A stretch of DNA of 64,000 nucleotides, taken from the NCBI GenBank assembly GCA_903825445.1, contig CAIKAS010000268.1, forward strand, positions 61,017-125,016, written 5' to 3'. The DNA comes from an uncultured Acidobacteriia bacterium (lineage in GTDB: Bacteria > Acidobacteriota > Terriglobia > Bryobacterales > Bryobacteraceae). Both the position numbers and the translations under genes were made by a program. Of the stretch, positions 8,445-16,387 are shown piece by piece (the first letter of the stretch is position 1; each line of letters opens with the position of its first letter). The notes beneath the pieces are model-generated. The model was not told where the DNA came from and ran no database searches. It saw only the letters and a program-made list of their open reading frames with translations.

Positions 8445-9398
8445 ATGTTCGATCCGGAGTTAGAAGCCTTCAAAAATATCGACCTCCGCGTCTACGCAGC
8501 GAGTCACGGATATGCAATCGACGCGCATGAGAGCTGGCGCGGCACGGCCGTTATGCGGCACACAGCGGGCGACAAGATCATCATCAAACGCGATAGCGAT
8601 GGCCATTACGTTTACTTCTCCGTCCACGACGACAGCGACCATGGCACCATCATCGATTTCACGAAACGGCGTATCGGCGCTTCGCTCGGTGCTGTCCGGA
8701 AGGAACTGAGACCATGGGTCGGCAGCGTGTCCTCGGCAATTCCCGCCTACCCTCCTCTGCCCAAAGTTGCGAAGGACCGGCTGCGAGTTTACCGTGAATT
8801 CGCGCGGATGCAGGATGCGCCGAAACACCCTTATCTGGAGCGCGAGCGGTGCATACCCAGCAGCCTGCTCTGCAGCGAGCGCTTTCTCGGCAAGATCAAG
8901 ATCGATGATCGCGGCAACGCGGTGTTCCCGCATTTCGACGCTGAAGGCCTCACCGGCTACGAACTGAAGAACCGCAATTTCACCGGTTTCGCGAGCGGCG
9001 GTGTGAAGGCGTTGTGGATAAGCAATACAAAGAAGGATGACGATTGCATGGTGTTTTGCGAGAGCGCGATTGACGCTTTGAGTTACGCAGTGCTCTTCCC
9101 TGACGATCACACCTCCTACGCCTCTATCGGCGGCAAACCGAATGGCGTGCAGCCGGAACTAATCCGGGCCGCAGCGGCGCGCATGCGAGCCTCCTCAGAA
9201 ATCACAGCTGCGATGGATGCGGATTCCGGCGGCCAGCAACTGGTCGAGGTGGTCCGAAAGGCCGTCGCAATGTCGGGGCGAGCAGACTTGCATTTCAAGA
9301 TTCACGAGCCTGAAGGGTTCAAAGACTGGAACGACGAACTCAAAGCCCGCCCGCAACAGGTTATTTCTCGCCGTCCGGAGGAACCTTCGGTCGCCTGA
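8445..9398 (+). CDS. DUF3991 and TOPRIM domain protein
   Basis: This 317-residue protein has an N-terminal DUF3991-like region (YAASHGYAIDAHESWRGTAV) with a zinc-finger-like fold but no obvious Cys set. The C-terminal TOPRIM domain contains FCESAIDALS and the acidic pair AAMDADSGG. Such proteins occur on plasmids and integrative elements beside mobilisation genes and are thought to act on DNA like primases. The start at 8445 follows AGGAAGGAGACGAG, a strong ribosome site; the longer open frame back to 8331 overlaps the methyltransferase and is less likely. Confidence 0.78.
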   Translation: MFDPELEAFKNIDLRVYAASHGYAIDAHESWRGTAVMRHTAGDKIIIKRDSDGHYVYFSVHDDSDHGTIIDFTKRRIGASLGAVRKELRPWVGSVSSAIPAYPPLPKVAKDRLRVYREFARMQDAPKHPYLERERCIPSSLLCSERFLGKIKIDDRGNAVFPHFDAEGLTGYELKNRNFTGFASGGVKALWISNTKKDDDCMVFCESAIDALSYAVLFPDDHTSYASIGGKPNGVQPELIRAAAARMRASSEITAAMDADSGGQQLVEVVRKAVAMSGRADLHFKIHEPEGFKDWNDELKARPQQVISRRPEEPSVA

Positions 9399-9407
9399 AG
9401 GAGCCTT

Positions 9408-9674
9408 ATGAGTGATCCTGCACTGGCTGGTTTGGTAAAGGCGGTGGCGGTGGAAGTCGCGGCCTTGTTGCGCGGGGAGATTGCCACGATGACAGCGCCT
9501 CAGATCCAGCCGGCGCTCCTGACCGTCAAGCAGGCTGCGGTCTATCTGGGTCGGAGTGAGCAGTCCGTTCAACATCTTGTGTTCGAAAAAGAGATCCCGG
9601 TCGTTCGTGTCGGACGCCGCGTTCATCTCCACCGGCGCGACCTCGACGCGTGGATCGAAAAGAATAAGTACTGA
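9408..9674 (+). CDS. Excisionase-like helix-turn-helix protein
   Basis: This 88-residue protein has a winged HTH of the AlpA/excisionase type: LLTVKQAAVYLGRSEQSVQH recognises DNA, and VGRRVHLHRRDLDAWIEKNK forms the wing and closing helix. Proteins of this kind assist the integrase in cutting an element out of the chromosome. It lies 9 bases after the TOPRIM gene. Its 3' end recurs twice downstream as decayed copies at 11319-11400 and 12398-12455, flanking the cargo between this gene and the integrase; see the findings. Confidence 0.75.
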   Translation: MSDPALAGLVKAVAVEVAALLRGEIATMTAPQIQPALLTVKQAAVYLGRSEQSVQHLVFEKEIPVVRVGRRVHLHRRDLDAWIEKNKY

Positions 9675-9824
9675 CCGAGACTCCGCCCGTGCAACTTCCG
9701 TTCTTGGGATCTGGTTCGTAATGGTGGCCATGGCTTTGATCTCCCGGCATGAACCTTGTTTCTTCGCGACTGTGGTGCGAGTGCGTTTTAGATTAGGATG
9801 CGATACAAGTGCGATAATGCACCC

Positions 9825-10646
9825 ATGATGCGTGACGCGCCATACTCTCCCCTGATACTCCGTGGGCTCCTTTTCACTTCGATTGTTCTATTCACTGCGG
9901 CGCATGGATTGGCTTCCTCACTCGTGCCAGCAGCATATGCACAGACGACGGCCTATGCGGGGTCGGCCCACACTACTGCCAGTGGACTCCCCTCACAAAC
10001 CTCAGTGCTTAATGATTCATGTGGGAGCGCGGACGCTTTTTCTGAAGGGATGCCAGAGTTCGCTGACTCGGCCACCGCATCATTATGTCCCGGCCTCAAT
10101 TCATACACAGCATACTCAGAGTTGTCTTATTATTTTGAACTTTTTGCGCCAGAAACGAAGCCTGTCTCTGTGATTATCTCCGGAGCGCTAACTGCCTCTG
10201 GAGAAGTTGATAGTTTATTCGGGTTTTTATCAGCAGCGTCACTAACGATTGGCACGTCTTCTGCGGCCTCCTCTGTTTACGACGCAAATGCCTGTGCGTC
10301 ATCTGACCCCGCTTTATGCACATCAATGGGCGACAGCGACAATGAAGGACAGATTTTTGATTTTTCCACTTCACTTTCCACCAACGTTCTCTACACGGTA
10401 GTTGAGAATGCTGATGCGTACACAGATTTTGGTTCCGGTGGCGCTGGAGACGCCAATGCATCCGCCGATCCTTCGATTGTTATCGATCCATCATTTGGTT
10501 CCGCTGGAGACGTCTCTCTAGTGTTCAGTGACGGTATCACGAATACCGTATCGACGCCTGAGCCAACAAGCTTTGCTCTATTCGGGGGGGCTTTGGCTGT
10601 CAGTGCTTGGCTGTTCGGTTTCCGGCGAAGTTCCACTGAGCGTTGA
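9825..10646 (+). CDS. PEP-CTERM sorting-domain exported protein
   Basis: The product has about 273 residues. A signal peptide (hydrophobic LLFTSIVLFTAAHGLASSLV, cleaved after AYAQ) is followed by a Ser/Ala/Thr-rich body. The C-terminus has the complete tripartite PEP-CTERM tail: TPEPTS, a hydrophobic segment and FRR. Exosortase would cut this tail and release or anchor the protein at the cell surface. No exosortase gene lies in the window, so it must be served from elsewhere. An in-frame ATG at 9798 is an alternative start. A GATAAT hexamer sits just before 9825. Base composition is more AT-rich than the transfer genes, suggesting later arrival. Confidence 0.75.
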   Translation: MMRDAPYSPLILRGLLFTSIVLFTAAHGLASSLVPAAYAQTTAYAGSAHTTASGLPSQTSVLNDSCGSADAFSEGMPEFADSATASLCPGLNSYTAYSELSYYFELFAPETKPVSVIISGALTASGEVDSLFGFLSAASLTIGTSSAASSVYDANACASSDPALCTSMGDSDNEGQIFDFSTSLSTNVLYTVVENADAYTDFGSGGAGDANASADPSIVIDPSFGSAGDVSLVFSDGITNTVSTPEPTSFALFGGALAVSAWLFGFRRSSTER

Positions 10647-11021
10647 TGGCAGACTATCCTTATTCGCATTGAACGGAGAACTGGGCGCTGGCATCTCTTG
10701 TCTGATTGTCGATATTTTCGATATGGGCAATTGCGGCGAAGCTGCGGAACCGGACCGAGTGGTTAGATACGTGACGGCGGCATTATTTGCCTTCAGCCAC
10801 ACTGGGTCCACCGCGAACATTTTCTGACCGTTGGGTTCGATATTGCTGATGCCCGGCGAGAACAGTAACGTGATTTGGAATGGTTGTGGCGCGGTTACGG
10901 AATCAGCAGTATGTGAACTGGAGGAGGTAGTCGTTGTGGTGCTGGCTGCCTTTACCGGGTGGGTAACGCTGCCAAACAGAATGACGAAAAACGCAGTTAG
11001 GCCGAAATGTACCATGCGCAT
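10578..11021 (-). CDS. Small exported Ser/Thr-rich protein
   Basis: This 147-residue product has a good signal peptide (about residues 1-25, ending VKA) and then a low-complexity Thr/Ser run. A short ordered part (FQITLLFSPGISNIEPNG) follows, with a Pro/Ser-rich tail. The start is supported by AGAGAGG about seven bases upstream. It converges on the PEP-CTERM gene and overlaps its last 69 bases. The tail that overlaps could be a run-on of a shorter ancestral gene. The family is unknown. Confidence 0.5.
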   Translation of the reverse strand: MRMVHFGLTAFFVILFGSVTHPVKAASTTTTTSSSSHTADSVTAPQPFQITLLFSPGISNIEPNGQKMFAVDPVWLKANNAAVTYLTTRSGSAASPQLPISKISTIRQEMPAPSSPFNANKDSLPSTLSGTSPETEQPSTDSQSPPE

Positions 11022-11114
11022 CGTAAACCTCTCTTCCGAGATTGCACCGAGTTTCTGTCAGTCAGGATATTCCAATTAGGTTAACAAACTGTTGCTTAGT
11101 TCTTGGAGCGTCTC

Positions 11115-11160
11115 GAACCGCGCCCCGGAGTTAAAATGACGGTGCCTTTGGGCGCGGTTC
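11115..11160. repeat. Perfect 11-bp inverted repeat
   Basis: GAACCGCGCCC at 11115-11125 is the exact reverse complement of 11150-11160, with a 24-base spacer. It lies in the gene-free stretch 11022-11318 upstream of the small exported protein. No T-run follows on either strand, so it is not a standard terminator. It could be a protein-binding site, a hairpin in a transcript, or the scar of a lost element. I see nothing else in 11022-11318. Confidence 0.55.
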
Positions 11161-11318
11161 ACATATTAGTAGCGATCTCCATTTTTGGCCCCTCTGTGCC
11201 TATTGCTTATCAACAGAATGTACTATTTCGTCGGCGTTGAAATGACCAAAGGACGGTTCCGTCCATAACAAGCATTTCGATTACAGAAAGGGCCCTGCGG
11301 GCTCGGAGCGTTATCTTT

Positions 11319-11400
11319 CGCCGCGTTAATCTCCACCGACGCGACCTCGACGCGTGGATCGAAAAAAATATTTGATCGAGACGCCGCCTGTACAAATACC
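11319..11400 (+). pseudogene. Decayed copy of the 3' end of the excisionase-like gene (first copy)
   Basis: This segment aligns without long gaps to 9615-9694, the last ~20 codons of the HTH gene plus about 20 bases past its stop. The shared core includes GCGACCTCGACGCGTGG. The decoded end (NLHRRDLDAWIEKNI then a stop) is nearly that of the intact gene, but there is no HTH upstream and no start. The copy therefore begins abruptly inside the gene sequence. It separates the PEP-CTERM cargo from the VapBC cargo. Confidence 0.75.
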
Positions 11401-11486
11401 GGTCCATGAGAATTCATCTGGGTCGCGGTGTGGGTTCGTACCGTCAACTTGTGATGACGTTTGCAGCCACTCTCGGGAAGCTCTCG

Positions 11487-12015
11487 TTAAGCGGCGTCCA
11501 AGGGATTAAGAACCGAGGCGCCAAACCCGGACAAGTCTTTGACGTTCCGGGTAACGATGGTGAGCTTGTGGTGAAGAGCGGTCGCAACGATCAGGCCGTC
11601 AGCGACATTGACCTGTTTTCCTTGCAACCGGTATTCACCGGAGAGGACGCCCCAGAGTTCCGCAATGGGAGCCGTCACCCGCAGACCACGTCGCGCCGTA
11701 GATGATGCCACCTGTAGGGCTGCGCGCCAGGGCCTTGCTGCACCAGCGGGATCACGGGCTGGACACCCTCGCACCCGCTATTTTGCATGCGGCCTTCAAA
11801 CCACGGGCGCAGTGTGCCGTCGAGCCACTCCTGTAAACCGTCCCGGCGCTTGCTGACCGGCAACACGGTGATGCCTTTGAGAATTCGCCCAGCGAGATCA
11901 CGCTGAAATACAATTCTTCGTCGTTTGCCTCATCGAGCCAGCGCTCAACCTGCGGCGCGGATTTTTGACGGGTGAGTTCCGAAGGGATGTTGGTGTCGAG
12001 TAGAAAACCGCTCAT
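11487..12015 (-). pseudogene. VapC-type PIN toxin, frameshifted
   Basis: Three reading frames together rebuild a PIN-domain ribonuclease toxin. The first ~45 residues (MSGFLLDTNIPSELTR to VISLGEF) start at 12015. The middle (LPVSKRRDGLQEWLDGTLRP) is in a second frame, and the end (APIAELWGVLSGEY to VADGLIVATALHHKL and TIVTRNVKD) is in a third. Acidic active-site residues remain in the pieces (DTN, E of GE, AD, TRNVKD). An extra ~80 bases appear to lie between the middle and last parts. With two shifts it cannot make an active toxin. Its start overlaps the VapB stop (ATGA). Confidence 0.8.
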
Positions 12016-12275
12016 AGCGTAACGTCGCGGCCATAGTCGGGTTCTCGCTCAAAATCGATGTCGAGACCCTTGAACGGTGAATCCGCGAACAGTTGCGCGA
12101 GGCTTTTCCTGCCCGCCGGACGGCGCGGAGCTGCGGCGTGCGTTTCGGCGGCAGGGGAAGATTTGAGGGCTTGAAGGGCCTGAATGATGACCTCTTCGGC
12201 GTCTTTGAATCCACCCGCGCTCATCCGCTGGCGGATGATGGCTTCGGCTTCCGGACTGTGAATTTCGATCATCAT
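12012..12275 (-). CDS. VapB-type antitoxin of a broken pair
   Basis: This ~87-residue protein begins MMIEIHSPEAEAIIRQRMSAGGF, a ribbon-helix-helix-like DNA-binding N-terminus. Its Arg- and Asp-rich tail ends DFEREPDYGRDV, typical of antitoxins that wrap around the partner toxin. The start at 12275 is preferred because GAGGGGAT lies about 7 bases upstream; an in-frame ATG at 12308 is weaker. It is intact while the toxin is frameshifted, as expected when the toxin decays first. Confidence 0.72.
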   Translation of the reverse strand: MMIEIHSPEAEAIIRQRMSAGGFKDAEEVIIQALQALKSSPAAETHAAAPRRPAGRKSLAQLFADSPFKGLDIDFEREPDYGRDVTL

Positions 12276-12397
12276 GGGCGATATCCCCTCGTTTCGATTA
12301 TCCGCCAACCATACCCGAAACGCAGGGCGAGGGCAATTCTGGCAAAGCGGGAGGGAAGCTCCGGCTTAACCTTTCTTTGTATGGGGATCGCGGCTAA

Positions 12398-12455
12398 ACG
12401 CTCATCTGGACCGACGCGCCGCTCGCGTGGATCAGAAAAACAAAATTTTGAGCCT
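12398..12455 (+). pseudogene. Decayed copy of the 3' end of the excisionase-like gene (second copy)
   Basis: CTCATCTGGACCGACGCGCC followed by GCTCGCGTGGATCAGAAAAA matches, base by base with scattered changes, the end of the HTH gene (GTTCATCTCCACCGGCGCGA, CCTCGACGCGTGGATCGAAAA). It is more diverged than the copy at 11319 and carries a small indel. It lies immediately upstream of the integrase gene and closes the VapBC cargo block. Confidence 0.6.
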
Positions 12456-12487
12456 GATCGCACTAGCTGTTTCCGCTACAATAGATC

Positions 12488-13585
12488 ATGCCCAAAACAA
12501 ATGGCGCCGGTTCCATTTACCAGCGCGGCAATATCTGGTGGGTGCAGGTTTACGTTGACGGTAAGCCGATCATTCAGTCCAGCAAGTCGGAGAAGAAGTC
12601 TGAGGCGGTCAAGCTTCGCAACAAACTCCTCGCGAAGAAAGCGCGGGGTGAGATCTCGGGTGGCGCGCCGGAGAAGGTCCTCATCGACGAATTGCTCAAT
12701 GATGTTCTGAAGAGCGATATCAAAGAGACCACGCGTTACATCTGGGAGAAGGTCGTCGAGAAGAACATCCGCCCCTTCTTTGGAAAGATCCGGGCGGCGC
12801 GGCTCTCGACCGACCTCATGGACCAATACCGGGAAAAGCGGAAGGCCGAAGGTCGTTCGGATTCCACGGTTAACCGCGAACTCTCCATCCTCCGCACCTC
12901 CTTTCACAATGCGCGAAAGCGGACCCCGCCGAAAGTCCATGTCGTACCGTACTTTCCGATGATGCAAGAGACGACGGTGCGGAAGGGATTCCTGACCGAT
13001 CAGCAATACGCAGACGTGCGCGACGCGCTGCCTGAGGAGTTGAAGGCGCTGTTTGTGACAGCCTACATCACGGGCGTTCGTAGGGGCGAACTGCTCGCGA
13101 TTGCCTGGCCCCAAGTCGACTTCGAGGCACGGACGATCACCCTGCAACGGGGTGAGACGAAGAACAAGGATGCACGGAGCGTACCGATTGTGGCCGGCGA
13201 TATGCGTGAGCTCCTGCTGGCGGCAAAGCGTACCCGTGATGCCGACTACCCAGATTGCCCGTGGGTCTTCAGCCGCCTGGGCGAACCGATCAAGGATTTC
13301 CGGTGGATGTGGGACCAGGCGTGCAAGGCGGCGGGCGTACCGGAGTTGAACTTCCACGATCTCCGCCGAACGGCCGTGCGCAACATGCGCCGGGCGGGGA
13401 TTCCGCAAGTCATCCGCATGAAGATAAGCGGCCACAAGACTGATAGTATGGAGCGGCGCTACAACATTGTTGACGACGAGGATCTAGCCAACGCCCGCGA
13501 GCTTCTGGAACGGCGCCCAACTGTAGTGGAAACTGTAGTGGTTTCGGAAAACCCAGCGAAACTGGGCGATACAGCGAATCATTAG
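12488..13585 (+). CDS. Tyrosine-type integrase of island 1
   Basis: This 365-residue site-specific recombinase integrates and excises the element. It has an N-terminal arm-binding domain (GSIYQRGNIWWVQVYVDGKP), a SAM-like core-binding domain (about 65-165) and a catalytic domain. The catalytic set is complete: Arg in TGVRRGEL, H290-x-x-R293 in HDLRR, H316 in SGHK and the nucleophile Y325 in RRYN. It is oriented towards the tRNA-Leu attachment site 50 bases downstream. The 3' end shows a short GAAACTGTAGTGG duplication. All parts look intact, so the element may still be mobile. Confidence 0.93.
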   Translation: MPKTNGAGSIYQRGNIWWVQVYVDGKPIIQSSKSEKKSEAVKLRNKLLAKKARGEISGGAPEKVLIDELLNDVLKSDIKETTRYIWEKVVEKNIRPFFGKIRAARLSTDLMDQYREKRKAEGRSDSTVNRELSILRTSFHNARKRTPPKVHVVPYFPMMQETTVRKGFLTDQQYADVRDALPEELKALFVTAYITGVRRGELLAIAWPQVDFEARTITLQRGETKNKDARSVPIVAGDMRELLLAAKRTRDADYPDCPWVFSRLGEPIKDFRWMWDQACKAAGVPELNFHDLRRTAVRNMRRAGIPQVIRMKISGHKTDSMERRYNIVDDEDLANARELLERRPTVVETVVVSENPAKLGDTANH

Positions 13586-13634
13586 AATCAGTAATTTAGG
13601 TCTCCGCGATACCCCGCGAAACAGGGTTGAGTGG

Positions 13635-13690
13635 CTTGAGGTGCTAGCGGGAGCAATCTCGTGGGGGTTCAAGTCCCCCTCTCCGCACCA
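13635..13690 (+). other. Right attachment site: 3' half of tRNA-Leu(GAG)
   Basis: From CTTGAGG (anticodon loop, anticodon GAG) to the CCA at 13688-13690 the bases form the 3' half of a leucine tRNA. The anticodon-stem 3' strand, a long variable arm, a perfect T arm (GGGGG-TTCAAGT-CCCCC) and the 3' acceptor strand are all present. The 5' half is missing: sequence upstream of the loop cannot form the acceptor or D arm. This is the duplicated gene end left by tRNA-targeted integration, so the whole tRNA should lie at the other end of the element, left of the window. Confidence 0.82.
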
Positions 13691-13707
13691 AGTTTTAGGT
13701 TCTGAAG

Positions 13708-13733
13708 GCCTCCCTGATTTTGGGGAGGCTTTT
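13708..13733 (+). terminator. Rho-independent terminator after the tRNA-Leu end
   Basis: GCCTCCC and GGGAGGC form a 7-bp GC-rich stem with an 8-base loop, followed by TTTTG. It would end transcripts coming from the integrase or, originally, from the tRNA-Leu gene. Confidence 0.7.
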
Positions 13734-13761
13734 GTTCTTGCGTCATCACAAAACCCAAACG

Positions 13762-15006
13762 CTAATCCATCAAGAGCAAGGCGACCAGGCGAACCGGGTG
13801 CTGGCCTTTACCCGCGACCCTTGCCAAGGCGGCGGCTTCAAACGCGTGGGTGTGCAGGAACGCCTTCGAATACGACTGCACCAGCTTGACAACGTGATCC
13901 AGACTGAGGGTTTCCTTATGGACCGCGGCCATGCCGATCAGGACGGTACGAATAATCGCGATGTGAACGCCAAGGAGAATGAAAGCGTTCGTCATCGAAA
14001 CGCGGCTTGAATCCAGCACGAATTTGTTCTCAGGAGTCCTCCGTCGATAGGGAAAGACGGTCCTGAAGACATAGTTCAGAATAAAATTCTCAAGGACATG
14101 AGGATGCCTGTCGACAAAAGGTGAATACCCGGCCTTCAGCGAGGCCCGGTATCTCTCAACGATCTCGGTCATCGTGGATGTGCTTGTCCAGGCCATACCG
14201 TTCATGAATTCGCCGTAGCACTCCAGAAAGCGCGGCGATGTGTAATCTGCGCCGATACGGTCAATCACCAGCTCGAGCACGGTTTCAATCTGGAATTCGG
14301 TATTGGGCTGAATTCCTGACAACATGTCAGCGAGCCAGCTTTCGCGGAGGTTCCGGAGGTGAGCTTCGATAACCGGAATCGCCGCAATCGGGTCCATTTC
14401 CGCAATCCGATCGATAAGCAGTCCGAACGAAACGATTCTTTGCCACAACGGCAAAGAGCGCTCCCGTATGACTTGCGCCATCAACTCTCTGGCCCGCACC
14501 AGATGGGGGTCAGCGTATCCTTCGGTGAACGTCACGGCACTGGGGCGGTACGTTTGTCCGCCATCGTTCGCGGCGGAAACGATCATCGATGCCGGATCAC
14601 AGAGGATCAACCGGGCTGCTTCAGGACACGAAGTATGGAGAGATCTTTCAAGATTCTCCCCAATTACGTTGACCACACGGGGATAGGCGCTGCATAAGTC
14701 CGGGATGTCCTGCTCTCCCAGTGCTTTCTGCACCGCACACCAGCCTTCCACCATGGCCGGACAACGGGTACCCGCAAGTCGGATTCGGGCGTGGTCGCCA
14801 TCCGAGGAGCGGGACGGATTGATCTCAACGAGCGCATCCAACGCCATTCCCGCTTTTGTGCACAACTCTGGCGACTGGTATTTTTCCCAGGTTGCACGGT
14901 CCACAGATACGGCCCACCCGTCACAACAGGTGTCTTCGCAGTCGGCACCGATGCAACGAAACCTTTCGAAGGAGTTGGGCTGACGCACCTTGTGCGATTC
15001 CAGCAT
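13762..15006 (-). CDS. fliB: FliB-like flagellin lysine N-methylase
   Basis: This 414-residue protein has the cysteine pattern of the FliB family. Near the N-terminus FRCIGADCEDTCCDGWAVSVD is followed by RLAGTRCPAMVEGWCAVQ and DLCSAYPRVV, a likely metal or Fe-S cluster set. In enteric bacteria FliB methylates lysines of flagellin. No flagellar gene is in the window and many acidobacteria are non-motile, so the substrate here is unknown. It is the first chromosomal gene right of island 1, and its 3' end converges on the terminator. Confidence 0.75.
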   Translation of the reverse strand: MLESHKVRQPNSFERFRCIGADCEDTCCDGWAVSVDRATWEKYQSPELCTKAGMALDALVEINPSRSSDGDHARIRLAGTRCPAMVEGWCAVQKALGEQDIPDLCSAYPRVVNVIGENLERSLHTSCPEAARLILCDPASMIVSAANDGGQTYRPSAVTFTEGYADPHLVRARELMAQVIRERSLPLWQRIVSFGLLIDRIAEMDPIAAIPVIEAHLRNLRESWLADMLSGIQPNTEFQIETVLELVIDRIGADYTSPRFLECYGEFMNGMAWTSTSTMTEIVERYRASLKAGYSPFVDRHPHVLENFILNYVFRTVFPYRRRTPENKFVLDSSRVSMTNAFILLGVHIAIIRTVLIGMAAVHKETLSLDHVVKLVQSYSKAFLHTHAFEAAALARVAGKGQHPVRLVALLLMD

Positions 15007-15498
15007 CCGCTTCAGAGTAACATCTGCGGATGAGCCACGCGAACCAGGCGTATCGCGCGGAACGATCCGTCAGCGCGCGGTCTGTCACCGCAACAGGTCG
15101 CCCCGAATCGTCGGACGAATTTCGGTCGGTTTGAGAGAATGAACGGCGGCCTGACTGGCAAAGAACAGATTCGCCAGATTACTTGCTGGATATCTCAGCT
15201 CTGGCTCCGTCCTGTCCACGCCATTCGGAGGACCATCCCCCGTCACGCGAGGAAACGGTCGCGTGGAGAGATCGGGAGGCCCCGTGCATGCGAGGGCCGG
15301 TAGGACAGCAGTTTGCAGACCCGGAATGTCCGTTTTGTTCAATTGAGTCACTATGGCCGCGGTGGGTTACGGAATCAGTCCGGGGCAGACAACTTTCAAC
15401 TGTTCATATCGACGGATTAACGAAAACGTCTAACGGACGAGGCAAGTTCTCTCTCAGGACCTCCCATCACGCGGTCGCTGGACTCGCAGGCGCGCAAA
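15007..15498. other. Gene-free stretch
   Basis: About 490 bases upstream of the FliB-like gene. Short open frames exist on both strands (for example an 88-codon leftward frame at 15085-15351), but none has a convincing ribosome site or recognisable protein pattern. I see nothing definite here. It presumably holds the leftward promoter for the FliB-like gene. Confidence 0.4.
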
Positions 15499-15531
15499 CG
15501 GCCCGGAACGACTGGTTTGTCGCCCGGGCCG
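15499..15531 (-). terminator. Stem-loop downstream of the fasciclin gene
   Basis: CGGCCCGG at 15499-15506 pairs perfectly with 15524-15531, with a further GAC/GTC pairing inside the loop. It begins 24 bases after the fasciclin stop on the minus strand. Only three T residues follow, so it may be a weak terminator or an RNA-stabilising hairpin. Confidence 0.5.
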
Positions 15532-15554
15532 CGCTTCTTCAGGAGAATCCGGGA

Positions 15555-16106
15555 TCAGTTTGGCAACATCACTGCGTCCACAACATGGATCACGCCATTC
15601 GACTGAAACACGTCCGCCTGCGTGACCTTTGAGATGCCACCCTTTTCGTCTTTCAGGACGATCGACTTGCCGTCCATCATGGCCCACAGCGTCCCTCCAG
15701 AAACCGTTTTCAGTTCCGCCTTGCCTTTGCCCTTCTTGATCGCCTTCGCGAGGTCCGCCGCAGACATCTTCCCCGCCACAACGTGGTAGGTAAGAATCTT
15801 CACCAGCGTGTCCTTGTTCTCGGGCTTCAAGAGGTTGGCCACTGTTCCGGCGGGCAGCTTATCGAAGGCTGCATTTACGGGTGCGAACACCGTGAACGGT
15901 CCCGGCCCGGAGAGCGTATCCACCAGTCCGGCAGCCTTCACTGCGGCGACAAGAGTTGTGTGATCTGCGGAATTCACTGCGTTCTCAATGATGTTCTTCG
16001 TTGGGAACATCTCCTTGCCGCCCACCATCGGATTCATTCCCGCAACCGCGCCTGATGCCAGCAACACCGCCGCACCGATAAAGCCAAATGTCATACGTTT
16101 GTTCAT
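15555..16106 (-). CDS. Fasciclin-domain exported protein
   Basis: This 183-residue product has a signal peptide (residues 1-24, hydrophobic FIGAAVLLASGAVAG) and a single fasciclin (FAS1) domain. Key motifs are NAVNSADHTTLVAAVKAAGL, TVFAPVNAAF and YHVVAGK, ending NGVIHVVDAVMLP. FAS1 proteins are secreted adhesion or matrix proteins. The start at 16106 is chosen over 16139 because AAAGGA lies upstream and a signal peptide follows directly. It is a single-gene unit with its own stem-loop downstream. Confidence 0.88.
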   Translation of the reverse strand: MNKRMTFGFIGAAVLLASGAVAGMNPMVGGKEMFPTKNIIENAVNSADHTTLVAAVKAAGLVDTLSGPGPFTVFAPVNAAFDKLPAGTVANLLKPENKDTLVKILTYHVVAGKMSAADLAKAIKKGKGKAELKTVSGGTLWAMMDGKSIVLKDEKGGISKVTQADVFQSNGVIHVVDAVMLPN

Positions 16107-16258
16107 CTGTTTTCCTTTCCCCATTTCTATCGGGTTCACTCGATATTACGGAGCTGCTCCGCATTCGGATTTACCTTGCCAAAGGATCTGGCGCGGAGTA
16201 ATGTGTTATCGGGACGTTCTGCATCGTTCTCGCCGCCGCATCTGCGGATGGCGTGCCC

Positions 16259-16387
16259 ATGAGGCAAAACGAGGTCGAGGACCTGATGAAGGCGATGAAC
16301 CAGCCGAAAGTCGTCCAGACACTTCAGGAGGAGGACTTTTCCGGCGACGATCCTACTGCAGCGCTCCTACCAGATGCGACTCAATAA
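16259..16387 (+). CDS. Possible 42-residue protein facing mfd
   Basis: A short frame encodes MRQNEVEDLMKAMNQPKVVQ followed by an acidic tail, overlapping the last 35 bases of mfd on the other strand. Its composition (helical, acidic, few rare codons) looks protein-like, and the frame stays open for some 17 codons upstream without a clear start. The ribosome site is poor. It may be a small real gene or the remnant of a longer one. Confidence 0.3.
   Translation: MRQNEVEDLMKAMNQPKVVQTLQEEDFSGDDPTAALLPDATQ

Noticed and set aside
13246..13590. GAAACTGTAGTGG duplication at the end of integrase 1 as an attachment site
   Set aside because: It lies inside the coding sequence, is short, and does not match the tRNA-Leu boundary; it looks like a simple tandem duplication.
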